Shown: one piece after another, positions 23,380 to 36,131 of the stretch
Position numbering within the stretch: the stretch's first letter is position 1
Layout: each line of letters starts with the position of its first letter
Source of the DNA: Anagrus nilaparvatae
Lineage: Eukaryota > Arthropoda > Insecta > Hymenoptera > Mymaridae
Length of the DNA stretch: 64,000 nucleotides
NCBI GenBank assembly: GCA_022575985.1
Contig: JAKSXM010000014.1
Location: forward strand, 24,986,001 to 25,050,000
Direction of reading: 5' to 3'
Program-made: the position numbers and the translations under genes
The notes under the pieces: generated by a model
Databases searched by the model: none
Seen by the model: only the letters and a program-made list of their open reading frames with translations
What the model was told of the DNA's origin: nothing

Positions 23380-24354
23380 TTTTTTTTTTATTTCTTCATT
23401 TTTTTTCATCATTAAAATTCAATTTCATTTATATTAAGATCAATAGATGCCAAAGAATTTAATCTTTAAAATGGAAAATCCAAAGTACTTGTAAAAAATC
23501 ATCGATAAAATATTATTGATCGGATTAAATTATCAAAAAACTTTGTAATACTTTAAGTTAATTTTAAGACTAGGTTAGGTAATTCCATTTTTTTAAGTAT
23601 CAGTAATTTAAGATATTAATTATTGATTGATAATCTGATACTGGCATTTTATTATGAATAATTTTTAACTAATCAATTTTAAAAATAGCCTTTTTTCAAA
23701 ACATTTTTTTTTTTTTTTTTTTTAATTTTGACATTATTCTAAAAATATACAAAATTAAAGGCTAATTTACCAAAGTTTTAAATTATAAAAAGTAGGTAAT
23801 AGTAATTATTTGTATATAAATGAGAAAGTGAAATTAAAGACTTAATATTATAAGAATTTTCCTGTAAATACTAAATAAGTATATTTTATTAGGTATTATT
23901 ATTTTTCTATACATATATTTTTGACTGATTTAACTAAAAAAAGAGAAAAGAAAATGTAAATAATTAATTTTTTTACTTTGATAATAATTTGTAAATAATA
24001 TTTATAATAATTTATTAATTAAATATTAATGTAAATATGTATGAGAAGTGAATTTAAAAATTTTTTTATAATAAAATATTTTTAATATTATTTCTAGTGT
24101 TTTTTAATTTTTATTTATAAGATGCACAGAATGATAATTTTCTTATCATACAATTCCAAATATAATTATTCCTAATCCATAATTAGCCCAAACCTTTTTC
24201 TATTTGTAAATTCAAGATGGAAAACATTAAAATATGTTTTGAAAATTATTATTCATGAAAATCAAAGTTATAAAATAATTAAAAAACAAAAATATTAACT
24301 TTTTTTTTTAAACATCAACTCAAAAAAATACTAAAGAAAACTATCTAAAGTTAA
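23380..24354. other. 3' UTR and flank of IkB gene 1
   Basis: AT-rich with long T runs; a candidate poly(A) signal AATAAA lies at 24070-24075, among others. No gene or TIR element seen. Confidence 0.5.
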
Positions 24355-25413
24355 TAGTTAGGGAGATAACTATGGTAAACTGCACGTGTAATTAAGACAG
24401 CTAAATTTTCGGTCAGAGATAGCCAAGGCCAAAACATTGTCACCTTCGTATCCTAGTTTTTTTGGCCGCGGGGTCTGGAAAAAGTTATGGGTCCACAAAG
24501 TTGGCCATTTTATCACAAAAAAAAACTGAAATTAAGACACCGCGAAATAGTCTAGATTTATAGATTAGGCCAAAACATTTCCAGTTTCCATTTGAAATTT
24601 TTCGGTATCTCGGGTCTGGAGGGCAATGTCGGCCCTACAAAGTTCCGCCGTTTACCCGCGCTTAAAAAAATAACACAAACATATAAAGAGATCAAATTGT
24701 ATAGTCAGAATCTCTTAATTTCTAGGTAGATATTGTGGATGAAAAATATTTATTTACCGCTAGCTTGAGAAAACTTCTAAATTTTACCATAAAAATGTCA
24801 AAAAGTAGTTTTTTTCAATTTATGGGTTTTCTATCGGTATTAGAGAAAAATTTGACAGGACCAAAAAGCTTCCCGAGAAAATTTCCGATTCAAATACACA
24901 TTTTGACAAGAAAATTTATAGTTATTTTCACCACCAGAGGGCATAAATTGAAAAAAAACAACTTTTTGACATTTTATTTAAGTTTTCTCAAGTTAGCGGG
25001 AAATAAATATTTTTCATCCATAATATCTACCATAATATCTACCTAGAAATTAAGAGATTCTGACTATACAATTTGATCCCTTTATATTTTTGTGTTATTT
25101 TTTTAAGCGCGGGTAAACGGCGGAACTTTGAAGGGCCGACATTGCCGTCCAGACCCGAGATACCGAAAAATTTCAAATGGAAACTGGAAATGTTTTGGCC
25201 TAATCTATAAATCTAGACTATTCCAAGGTGTCTTAATTTCAGTTTTTTTTTGTGAAAAAATGGCCAACTTTGTGGACCCCTAACTTTTTCCAGACCCCAC
25301 AGCCAAAAAAACTTTTCACAGAAGGTGACAATGTTTTGGCCTTGGCTATCTCTGAACGAAAATTTAGCAGTCTTAATTACACGCGCAGTTTACCATAGCT
25401 ATCTCCCTAACTA
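24355..25413. mobile_element. ~1.06-kb palindromic fold-back element
   Basis: Ends are TAGTTAGGGAGATAACTATG and 'catagctatctccctaacta', with long inverted arms meeting near 24880 (for example 'taccgaaaaatttcaaatgg' on one side and its inverse on the other). A TA at each edge would fit a Tc1/mariner-like duplication. The 103-codon frame at 24735-25046 spans the centre of the palindrome and is not a credible gene. Confidence 0.8.
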
Positions 25414-25847
25414 TAACGCCTATTATGATAATATAAAGAACCTCATTGATTTTATGCAGCCGTTATTTCATTTTAATTATATATAAAATATTCCAAGGAA
25501 CCCTTTGTTCATAAAAATGGGCCTTCCAGTACATTGAAAAAAGAAATACGTTTACCGCTACCAGAATATTCCTGTGCCGTTACTTGAATTTCGCTTACCT
25601 CACCGGATTTCTGGTTGTAGGTACCGAACTCTGGTTATATGACAACCTGAATTTTTTTTTCTTTTAAAAATAGTTCATTAAACTAATTATATAATACGCA
25701 AAAAAAACTTTAAAAAATTTTTTATAATGGCTGCAATATCGCATTTTAAATGCGTAAAATTATTTTTTTTTATTTTCTTTACGTTTCAAGCCATTTGCAA
25801 TCGTTTATACTGCAGTCAATATACAGGGCCTTTGAGTTGTCAAGTTT

Positions 25848-26232
25848 CCGGCCATTAGATTTGGTTCAATAAAGGTTTTTTGGGTCGTTGTTTCGATAAT
25901 CACGAGTTTCTGGGACTTTTTTTCGAAAAATTAATATTTCACTCTTAAATTAGCAGAAACAACCCCTGGAAGGGATATTTTTTCTATGTTGGCGCTTTCG
26001 GTGTCCAGATTTAGTCTACATGGGTTTTCGGATCACTGATCACGAATTTCAGGGTCCTTTCTATTCAAAATTGGCACTACTACCTTAAATTCGCAATAAC
26101 ATGAAATACATCTTTAAATACCCCTACAGGGGCAATTGTTGCTAATTTAAGAGTGAAATATTAATTTTTCAAAAAAAGTTATCGAAATTCGAAACGACCC
26201 AAAAATCCATAGTTGGTGACGGCCGGAAACCG
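25848..26232. repeat. Family-1 repeat copy with C-run
   Basis: Carries 'ttttttgggtcgttg', 'ttagcagaaacaacccct' and 'gggtttctggatcactgatc'-like words of the family. Ends close to a run of about 14 C residues at 26235-26248. Confidence 0.6.
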
Positions 26233-26347
26233 GCCCCCCCCCCCCCTGTATATTGAAGGAAAAATTAGACACAAAAAAATTCGGCTGCCGTAACCGGAAT
26301 TTTGGTAGCGAAGAATTTTTTGTCTGTGTAGATAGATCTCCCTACAT

Positions 26348-26525
26348 CAGGCACGTAGCCTGGGAGGGGGCTGGGGAGGATTTAGCCCCCCTCCCCCCGA
26401 AATTTTTTTTTGCAATCTATTTTTTTCAAAAGTGGGGGTAAAATGCAGTTTGGAGAGGGAAATTTTACATTAGAGCCCCCCCCCCCCGAAGCCCTCCCCG
26501 AACGAAAATCCTGGCTACGTGCCTG
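26348..26525. mobile_element. 178-bp MITE with CAGGCACGTAGCC ends
   Basis: TIRs CAGGCACGTAGCC (26348-26360) and GGCTACGTGCCTG (26513-26525) are perfectly inverted. The 6-bp direct repeat CTACAT occurs at 26342-26347 and 26526-26531. The interior is two C/G-run arms around an AT-rich core. Compact, intact ends suggest recent mobility. Confidence 0.85.
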
Positions 26526-26531
26526 CTACAT

Positions 26532-28184
26532 GCTTAGAAATTCTTGGATTAAATGTTTATTTTTTTTTAAATCTTTTTTCCGGTTGATCTATTTTTTTTG
26601 CAAAAATGCTCGCATAAACGTCGTTTTTATACAAATACTTCAAAAATTACGATTTTTAATAAAAGTAGATTCTATCATAGAATAGAGTAAGTCTCTTAAT
26701 TATAATTATAACCATAAAAGAAATTAACTTTTTTTTAAAAAAACTATCATAACAAATTATGGAAATCAGTTGAATTAAGAGTTTTTTGAACCTAACAGCT
26801 TGTTAAATTTTTTCAACAAGCCGTTTTTTATCAAAATATTTAATTTTATTATTTAAATTAATTAAAATTAAAATTAAAACAGCTGGATCTGCCAGTGATT
26901 AAAAAACTACTGCAAAAAAGATTGACGAATGCAGAGAGCTTAATACTATATATATAAACACTTTGAGGGGTAAATTAAATCTAGTTGAGAGATTTTGATA
27001 AAATTTGGTAAAAAAGAGTTTTTAATATCTCGATCACGATCCCTGAACTTTTCCTCCACTGGATGAAATAAACATAATGTTGCCCCTGAAAGGGTTAAAA
27101 TACTACAAGGGTCTCAGATTTATAACATGCGCGTTTAAATCGAAATTCATAAGTTAAAATATCATTATTTATGTATGAATTAAGTTAAAGCGTTAAAGTT
27201 ATTTGGTCTTTGCGCAAGGGACTTTTGACCCTTGTCTAGTTAAAATAATATAATAACTACTCTAATTTTATGTGCTTAGGCCCCTTGGCCCTTCCTAATC
27301 TAGTTATCTTAATAATATTTATTTAAAAATTGAATATAATAACATGAAGGGCCGAAAATAATTTGTGTATATGAATTGACTAGTTAACGTATAAATTAAT
27401 TCGGCTCCCTGGATTCGGTAATTTTTGGATCAACTGAAATATTAGCTACTCTAAGTCATGCACATAGGCCATTTAATACTTCCTAATCTATAGTAATCTT
27501 TAATATTAATTTAAAAATTAGCACAACTATTGAGGGCCGAAGGCATTAATTTATACATCAACTGATTGCATTATTTAACTGTAACATATACATTAATTTA
27601 AGTGACACGATTAAACCTGGAATTTCCATTTAGCAAATTCTTTGAATTATATGTCTTTAATTGAATATAATTATTTTATGATTGTCTTATTTAATAATAT
27701 GTTCTATTTTATCTCTAATTATAATTTGTATTGGTTTTATCGCAGTATATAATACCAGTCTGATAATACAGTAAATCGATTTTTAAACTAAAAATTTTTT
27801 AGTCTCAAAGTATATGTATAAATTTATAAAGTGCGCATTTGGGAGATTTCAAAATGAACATTTGATCAAAATAAATATTAATATCTACTTTTTTTTAAAA
27901 AGAAATTCTCAATTGTTAGCTGTTTTGTTGATTTGTTCCAAATAATTATTCACATTCGTTTTTTTTAATTATAGTAATAAAAAATAAAAGCGATCAACAT
28001 GATTTGGTGAATTTTAATCGAAGAAAATTTAATTATTTAAATATCCGTCATTCTTAAATAAAACTGCATTTTTAACCGTGGGAATTATTATTTTTACCAA
28101 ATACGATTACAAAACCTCGGCGCTACTATCCCAGATATTGTACACGCAAAAACTGACTTCAGAAATAAAAATATCAGGTAGGCC
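26532..28184. other. Intergenic; one degenerate direct repeat
   Basis: Segments about 27258-27370 and 27448-27556 share order and words ('ctactctaa', 'cttcctaatctag', 'gagggccgaa'/'gaagggccgaa'), suggesting an old tandem duplication. No gene seen. Confidence 0.45.
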
Positions 28185-28603
28185 TACTGGATTTCAAATT
28201 TAGCCAAAAATATACTTTTTTTCTTTTATTTTCAGCGACCCAAAAAACCCTTGTGGACCTAATCCGGTCGCAAAAAGTGCGAAAATAACGAAAACACCCC
28301 TTTTGGGGGTAGTTTTAGCTAATTTAAGGGTGAAATATTAATGTTACCTTAAAAAATCATTAATATTCTTAATTAGGGACCCAAAAAACCCTTTGAAACC
28401 AATTCTTGAACAAATCTATCGACTAAGAACACGAACACATAAAAAATACCCCCTTTTGGGGTAGTTTTTGCAAATTTAAGGGATAAGCCCCATTTTCTTT
28501 ACCAAATGACCACGATTTTCGCGTTTAGCGACCCAAAAAACCGATACTAGAGCAAATCTTGTATTCGCAACCGTAAGTCCCCCCCCCATATTTTGACTGG
28601 AGT
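28185..28603. repeat. Family-1 repeat copy with intact right end
   Basis: Contains 'cagcgacccaaaaaaccctt', 'cccttttgggggtagtttt' and the terminus 'attttgactggagta'. The left terminus is not clear. Confidence 0.7.
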
Positions 28604-29548
28604 ATTTAATGAGTCATTAACCAATTTGGAATTTTTATAAAAAAATATTTTTTTACCTATATTATTTTTTCTGTCATATTATCTTGAATTAAATCTACAG
28701 GTCTTTCTAATTTCAAAATTCTCGTTATCAGATAATAACTTATCAATTTATTTATTTTGGTTGTAATATTTCAATTTGTATAATAAAATATGATTAAAAT
28801 TGTAAAATTACGTTGCCATGGATTAAGGGACGGAAAGTTTAATAAATATAAAATTGTATTGGGCATTTTAAAATTAAAGAAATTTTGATATAGTTTAGAT
28901 CTCTGATTATTAAACATAAAACCCATTAATTGCTGAAAATAAGATCATATAAGTAGTCAAGATGGTCCTCATAATAACTTTTGAAAAAAATGAAACATTA
29001 TAGTTGATATAAGCCAATTTTATGGGGCAAAAAAAGCGTCCTTTAATTTCTAACAATAACATTTAACAATAAGATTAAATGATTGAAAGATTTACTTTAT
29101 AAAGATAAAGAATATGACATATTCCATTCTGAATTCAGACTTCCTCAATAAGGTGTGACCATTGACTTTACGATCCGAATGCTTGCTTCACTGCTAGTAG
29201 AACCCAATTCGAACCCAATATTTATGGATCCAAAACATTTTTTTTGTTTAATGGTTAAATTGGATTCGTTCATTATTTTGACCTTCTAATAATTGGAGGA
29301 AAATCATCTTGGACCGAGTTTCTGTTCCATAAAATATAATATTTATATTACGAATTCTGCAATATGTTCATTAAATTGGATTTGTCATAAGCGTTTAATT
29401 ATCTGCTAAACATTAATTTAATTAACTAACATTAACGCCCATGTGAATATTTTTTAATGAAAAAATCAGTATTTTGGGTTTCAAATATCACCTATAATTA
29501 TAGCGCTGCCTCCAGCACTGCTCTTTTCATTTTAGAAGTTCGTATTAG
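28604..29548. other. Intergenic AT-rich DNA, nothing recognised
   Basis: No gene-like frame or repeat structure seen. Confidence 0.45.
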
Positions 29549-30300
29549 AAACGCAGGGCTCAATGTTATAAAATACGGTTTTTAGGCAATTTTCCAAATG
29601 ATGCTGTCACATTGTATTTTAATTAAAATATTTCCAGTTGATTTCATTTTTTTTGTATGAGTATAATTACCTTTCATTCCTCGTAAACCGCAATTTTTTA
29701 TCATCGATTTACTCATCACTATACATAATTCATAAACAAAATGCCCATTTTTGACGCAAAAAGCCCAATTTTTAAATGGCTTCCGAAATTGCAATTTTCA
29801 ATAACAATACAGGTCTTACGGCTCTCAAAAATTTTGCCTAGGCTCTAAGTTTCCATAATTTTTTACCCGTTACTTTTCGATTGTTTGTTTACCAGTTATG
29901 ATAACTTCAAGACTTTTATCACTATCTTTTTGGATTCATATCTCGGAAACGTCTAAAGAAAAATTAACGAGTAAAATGTTTTTGGAAAGCTGAAACTTAT
30001 ACAACATTTTTGAGATCTATAAGACTCATCTTCATAAAAAATTACAATTTTAGAGGCAATTTAAAAATTGGTAATTTTCGGCCAAAAATAAACATTTGGT
30101 TTATTGGCTATAACGATGAGAGAATAAATAACAAAAAATTGCGGCGTACGGTTATTAAAAGTTGGCTTTTATACCAAAAAAAATCAAACCAACCGTAAGT
30201 GTTTTGGTTAAATTGCAAGATGATAACGTTATCTTTAGAGCTTTTATCTTTAGACAATAGAATATTAATTTTTTAAATCCTAATTTTAACCCACCTTTGT
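29549..30300. repeat. Family-3 fold-back repeat
   Basis: The left arm starts 'aaacgcagggctcaatgtt'. The right arm contains its inner region inverted (for example 'aaaaaaaatcaaaccaacc' against 'gttgatttcatttttttt'). The left-arm sequence recurs at 34561-34900. Frames at 29582-29794 and 30010-30198 lie in the arms and are not genes. Confidence 0.6.
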
Positions 30301-30461
30301 CTATTTTAAAGTAATACCTATACTTATTATTATAATTATTTTTAAAGAACTTTTCTTAATATTTTAATTTAAAGATCATTATAATGCAATTGGTGACTGG
30401 CATATTTTTGGAAAAAGCCAAAAGATTAAATTTAAAAAAATAATAATAATAAGTAGATCTT

Positions 30462-30577
30462 AAATAAGATATTTACAAATCTCATTTCCTCCTGAGTAAG
30501 AAAAAATAAGAAAGTCAAAACCCCCCTTCCCCTTTTTTGCCTTACGTAATATATGGATAGCCCTCGGGATAGCCCCT
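30462..30577. repeat. Solo end of the 15385-type TIR element
   Basis: Inverse of 15385-15500: ends 'cttacgtaatatatggatag' and 'ggatagcccc', with the shared inner 'gatatttacaaatctca'. Only one end is recognisable. Confidence 0.6.
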
Positions 30578-31313
30578 AATGAAATTTACTCGATTTTGAA
30601 TTTCGATTATAAATAAATTTGCAACACAAACGGTTTTATCGTGTACAGAATAATTTTTACACTCATGCCTCTGGGATTGTCCTTAAATTATGCAAGACGA
30701 AATTAAAAGATGGATTTTTACTTTCAAATTATAAGAAAAGAAAGGATACTTATAAAAGAATTTTATCATTTTATAATAATAATAATATATATTTTATATG
30801 TTATTATGTATGTTATGTATGGAAATTCGTTGATATTATCTTCTTTGATACTGAGAATTCACATAACTTACATAATGTATACAACATTTTTTGTGATTTT
30901 TAAAATTCTATAAAACATAAAAAATAAATAAAATTAGCAAAAGAAATTTTCAAAAAAATGTACATCCGTGAAACGTCCAAAATCAAAAAGTATATATAAA
31001 TGTTTCTTTCGGTATTTATCCTGTCTGGGAAATAGACATCGGAAAATTAGATTCAGAAAAAGGTCTAGGATCCTTATAATTGGTAAATTTAAATCAAAGG
31101 AGTTTCAAACTGAAGGTCACATCTTCCAGTTGGTTCCATAGTAATTTTCCCCGAAAGAACTACTAAACAAGCCTCCGTGGAAATTTTTAGTCCACAAAAT
31201 TCAATTTTCGATATTTGATAGTCCTTTGCGTCTTTTGGTAATTTTAAAAAAAAAGCAGCTAATTTTTCTTATTTTTTCTCTTACACATAAAAAATTATTT
31301 TTTCTTGGGTCCC
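30578..31313. other. Intergenic, no supported gene
   Basis: Two overlapping frames at 30619-30913 show no family resemblance and are dominated by AT-rich runs of N, I and Y codons. Left uncalled. Confidence 0.45.
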
Positions 31314-31870
31314 GACTGGAAATTTCGATTTGGTCCACTCAGGTTTTTTGGACCGCTGACCAAGAATTTCGGTTTTTTTTGAAAAGTTAATATTTCACTA
31401 TTAAATTAGCAAAAACTAACCTTAAAAGAGGGTGTTTTTGCTATATTCACACTTTCAGTGTCCAGATGTGGATTAAACGAGTTTTTTGTGTCGCTAAACA
31501 AGGATTCCGGGGAATTTTTGATGAAAAATTAAATTCACATCCTTAAATTAACAAAAACTACCTCTAAAATGGGTATTCTTACTAATTTTGCACTTTCAAT
31601 GTCCAGATTTAGTTCATATGGAGTATGTTACTGATCAAGGCTGAAAAATTAATTTTTCATAAAAATTCCCCAGAATTCTTGTTTAGCGACTCAAAAACTT
31701 TTATTGTCCAAACTTGGACAATGAAATAGTGAAAATGGCCAAAACACCCCTTTTTAGGGGTATTTTTTGTTAATTTAAGGAAAAATATTAATTTTTCATA
31801 AAAAAGTCCCTAAAGTTCTTGATCAACGAGTAAAAAACCCATGTGGACCAAATCTGGCCACTCGAAATTG
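31314..31870. repeat. Family-1 repeat copy
   Basis: Both orientations of the family motif ('ggttttttggaccgctgacc' and 'ggaccaaatctggccactc'). Termini are lost. Confidence 0.65.
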
Positions 31871-33726
31871 CTTTCACGGAAGCAACAATTGTCTCCATAA
31901 GAGCCCATTATAGTCGGTGGTAATATGGAATTCTTATTTTTTTTTGGCAATTGGCAACTTATTTTATCCAGTAATCAAAAATCCAAACAACTTTTTAAAT
32001 ATTTTACAGGGCACTGAAATTTCATTTTAGGCGTAAGTAAATAATAATTCTTATAGTATCTATAGTTTTAAGCTGTTTTATAATAAAAATATTATTAATC
32101 TAAAATTTATTTTGATAAAACATTGAAAAAATAAAAATAACAGAAAATTTAGAAAAACAAAGAGATTATGGCATAAGTATTATAAGTACATTATAGAAAA
32201 TAAGATTAAAAATACCACCAGAAAAATTTGTTTTTTCGGACAAAACATCAATAACAAAGCCGGCAATACCTTGAAAATTTATCTTTTGCTGGTTACATTA
32301 ATCTTTTTTTTTCTTTTTTTTTTTGGCTTTTCCATTTTTATAAATAAATATATCTTTTAAATAAAACATTAAAATAACAATTGTTTTAAAATTTTCAAAT
32401 AATGTAGATAATTATTCATACTGGGAATCCCGATTGATTAAAAATGGAAAGTTAATGCGATATTTATAGACGTTCACATGTGCATAAATGTTAAAAGTTT
32501 GATAATTTACGTAAATTTTGGGCTAAAAATAAAATTTTTATTATATTTTTAAAATAAAATAGTTAATTATAAGTTAGCGATATGCCGTATGCGAGTTGAT
32601 AACTCGGTTGATAATAACAATTTAAAAAAGCCAGATAAATAATTAATAATTAAAAGTTAGAGGGCATCAAAGGGGTATTTTTAGTAATCTAATAAAATTA
32701 TTTGAGCAGCTTCAAAATTGTTTGGTGAAACAAAAATTATAGTTTTTCTTCAAGAAAAATTTGAAAATAGCATAGAAAAAATTGGTCATATTTTCCGCTG
32801 TGACCTCACTGTTGACGACTAAAAATTATTGTACAAAATTTTAGCCTTGAATACGAGAGTGCCCTGGATGTGATTTAAAGCATTTCTGCATCTATGTTTT
32901 ATTTATAAATTTTAGAATCTCGGTAATAATATCGAATTAAAAAGATGGTACCAACTCAGTATATTGAATGGGTATAATTTACTTTATGAATGAATTTTTT
33001 TTATCAATGAAAAATATCCTAAAAATAAATATTTGTAATAGATTCTTTGATTTTAATTTCAAATAAAATTTTTAAAAAATTGAAAAAAATTTAAAAACCA
33101 AATTACAAGTTTACTCATTTTAGGGATCCCATTATCTCAAAATATATTTTATCTTTTAACATTTTGAGGGCGTGTAATATGTAAAACAAATTTTTAATCT
33201 TCTTCTCGATCTTCTTAGTGTTTACAAACTTTTTTTCTTATATTTTGACAATATAACTGTATTGTATTTAATTATTTTAATGTTTTTTAAAAAATTTACT
33301 TATTATTTTTCTTCTCATATTTATTACTTAAACATGGGCTTACAGAAAATGAAATTATAGTATTATTTTTTAACCTTGAAGATCTCAAGGTTACTAAAAA
33401 AATATTTTTCCAGATATGAAATGGAAAAACTGTTTTATAAATCGGGTTTTCCTAATATTATAATCTATTCTCGTTTATTTATTTTTAATTTTCAACTTTT
33501 TTTTTTAACTTTTGAAATTATAGTTTAGTATTTGTATTAAAATATGTTTCTTTGGATTTTGGTTTGGAAATTTATTGATTTTTTTTTTTTTTTAATGAAA
33601 AGATAAATATATTTTAAAAAAAATTGTAACCTTTTAAAATTTTATTAGGCTAAAGGAAAAAAATAAATTTTTTTTTGTAAAAAATCAAATGCTTTAACAA
33701 AAGAAAAATAGTATATTTTTATCCTA
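31871..33726. other. Intergenic AT-rich DNA, nothing recognised
   Basis: No gene, hairpin or tandem array stands out apart from T runs. Confidence 0.45.
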
Positions 33727-33815
33727 GGCCGCAAAAATAAGTAATGGCCCAGATCGCACGCACACTGCGATCTGCGGGACATTCTTTTTTTACGGCCGAG
33801 GCGAAAAATAATTTC
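33727..33815. repeat. Family-2 hairpin repeat copy
   Basis: 'ggcccagatcgcacgcac' is opposed to 'tgcgatctgcgggac' within a short stem. Outer flanks 'ggccgcaaaaataagtaatg' and 'cggccgagg' match the family pattern. Confidence 0.6.
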
Positions 33816-34186
33816 GAATAAATTACAGGCAGGCTCAGACAGGATTACAGACAATGGCTTTTTAGAAATTTATTACTAACAAAGGGATACCGGAACATTT
33901 GCAAAGAATATATTCGCAGTCACTTTGGTGAAACCAATGACTTTATAAAATTACTAGTTTTTTTGTAAAATTATTCAATTTTGTAGAAAACGATATTATG
34001 AAATGAAATTTAACAAAACAGCTAATTGAAATTAGTGATTTTATAAAGGCCGCTTAGTAACTTTATGAAAACGATTTAAAAAAATAATTTTCAACAAAAA
34101 TTTTATTAAAAATTCATAAAATTCCGAGGCTGCTTAGTAATTTTTTTGAAAACGATAATAAAAAATAATATTCAACAAAATTATTA

Positions 34187-34561
34187 TACTCCAGCCAATT
34201 TGCCGAGGGTGTTTAGGTACAGGCCTTCATTAGATTTAGTCTCTGTAGATTTTTTGGGTCGCTGATCTCAAATTTCGGGGTCCTGTATGTAACATATTGT
34301 AGCTTCACCAATAAATTAAAAAAAAAAATACTAAGTCATTCTGAATCCGGGTAAGCCAATATATTAGACCAAATCTGGATACTTAAATAGTGAATACATC
34401 AAAAATACCCCTTTTTAGTGGTAGTTCTTACAAATCTGAAGGTATGGCTCCAATTTCTCATAAAAAAACCCTCGATATTCGTAACCAGTGACCCAAAAAA
34501 ATAGACCAAATCTGGCGACGGCCATTAACTAAACTCCTTAAGCCGTAATTTGACTGGAGTA
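34187..34561. mobile_element. Family-1 MITE, short copy with both ends
   Basis: Left end TACTCCAGCCAATTTG and right end TTTGACTGGAGTA are inverted and TA-bounded. The interior carries the family motifs 'gggtcgctgatc' and 'gtgacccaaaaaa'. It directly abuts the family-3 repeat that follows. Confidence 0.7.
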
Positions 34562-34900
34562 AACGCAGGGCTCAATGTTGCGACAATGTTATAAGATAAG
34601 GTTTCTAGGCAATTCCTCAAATAACGCTGTCATCTTGAAATTTAACCAAAATATTTTCGGTTGGTCTCATTTTTTTGTAAAAGTGCTATACCTTTCAACC
34701 CCCGTAAACCACATTTTTTTATAAATTTTTGTAACGTTATAACCAATAAACCAAATTTTTGGGCATATAAATAAACCATCACATAAAGCTCATATTTGAC
34801 CCAAAATGACCAATTTATAAATTGCTGCTAAAATTGTCTCAAAAATTTTGTACAAATTTCAAGTTTCCTAAAATTTCTTTCTCGTCCTTTTACTTTCGAT
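34562..34900. repeat. Family-3 repeat, single arm
   Basis: Starts 'aacgcagggctcaatgttg' and follows the left arm at 29549 for about 340 bp with substitutions ('cccccgtaaaccaca' against 'ttcctcgtaaaccgca'). Confidence 0.65.
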
Positions 34901-35162
34901 GTTTTTGAAGTATGTCTCTACGAAAATAATGATAAAATATGATTTTTTTTTTAAAACCTTTAATTGAGACTCTGTATTTAAATTATCATAATAAGTTGTT
35001 CTCATTTTCAGCATTTTATACCTCAAATTTTATTCTAAAACAAAATTCTAAAACAAAAAAATAAACTTAACTCATTAACGCCGGGGCGGAGAGTTTTTAA
35101 AATGAGCAAAAATAAGTATATTCCCTTTTTTTAATAATTTCGACTTCTTATTCATAAATAAT

Positions 35163-35515
35163 TAAAATTTCATCCCTAAATTGGCTAAAACTACCCCTAA
35201 ATGGGGTGTTTTTAATATTTTCGCACTTTGAGCGTCCAGGATAGTTATTTTAAGTATAGTTATTTTAAGGGTGAAATATTAATTATTTATGAAAAAGAAG
35301 TTGAAATTATTGATCAGCGACCCAAAAAACCTGTATGGTGCAAATCTGAGTGCTCAAAGTGCGAATATGTAGTTTTTGCAAATTTAAGGGTGAAGCCACA
35401 ATTTCTCTGCCAAATGACTCCGATTTTCGTGTTTAGCGAGCCAAAAAACCTATAGTAGAATAAATCTGGTGTTCGTCAGTGATAATACAACCAAACCCGT
35501 ATTTTGACTGGAGTA
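35163..35515. repeat. Family-1 repeat copy with right end
   Basis: Contains 'cagcgacccaaaaaacctg' and ends 'cgtattttgactggagta'. Confidence 0.65.
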
Positions 35516-35705
35516 CCACCCCTATCCACCTTTTAAGGGTTGTAAATAGGGCCAAAATGTATGATACCTCAATGTCTCAGACGCAATACTCATTATTTCC
35601 AAAGATTTTCTAGTTTTAGTAAATTCGTTGTTTTACTTTTGATACTAAAATTAATTAAAATTGCTGTCTAAAAATGTGTATTTTCCTTTTTGGACGTACT
35701 AACTA

Positions 35706-36131
35706 CACTGTAAAAAGTAACTTTCTTGTATTAACAAAAAAATTAGAACATTTTCGAAAAATTAGTGAATTTTCGAAAAAATTTGTAAATATTCGAAAAA
35801 AATTGTAAATTTACTAAATTTAGTTTATTAACAAAAAATTCGAGTATTCTCGATTTTTTTTTGTGAATTCGCAAAAAAAATTTATATTTTACAATTTTTT
35901 TTCGAAAATTTTCAAAAAATAGTTGTAAATTTCCGAAAAATAGTTGTGAATCTACAACTTTTTTCGCAAATCACAAAAAAAAATCGAGAATTCTCGAATT
36001 TTTCGATAATATACTAAATTTAGTAAATTTACGATTTTTATCGAATATTAACAAAATTTTTTGAAAATTCACTAATTTTTCGAAAAAATTCTATTTTTTT
36101 TGAAAATATAAGAAAGTTACTTTTTACAGTG
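35706..36131. mobile_element. 426-bp fold-back MITE
   Basis: Inverted ends CACTGTAAAAAGTAACTTTC and GAAAGTTACTTTTTACAGTG are perfect over 20 bp. The arms are built from 'ttcgaaaaaatt' words. No flanking duplication is obvious, and nothing is encoded. Confidence 0.85.

Noticed and set aside
24735..25046. 103-codon open frame
   Set aside because: It spans the centre of a palindromic element; the openness follows from symmetry and AT bias.
30619..30913. 94-codon frame
   Set aside because: Composition becomes low-complexity N/I/Y codons; no homologue recognised and no promoter or poly(A) context.
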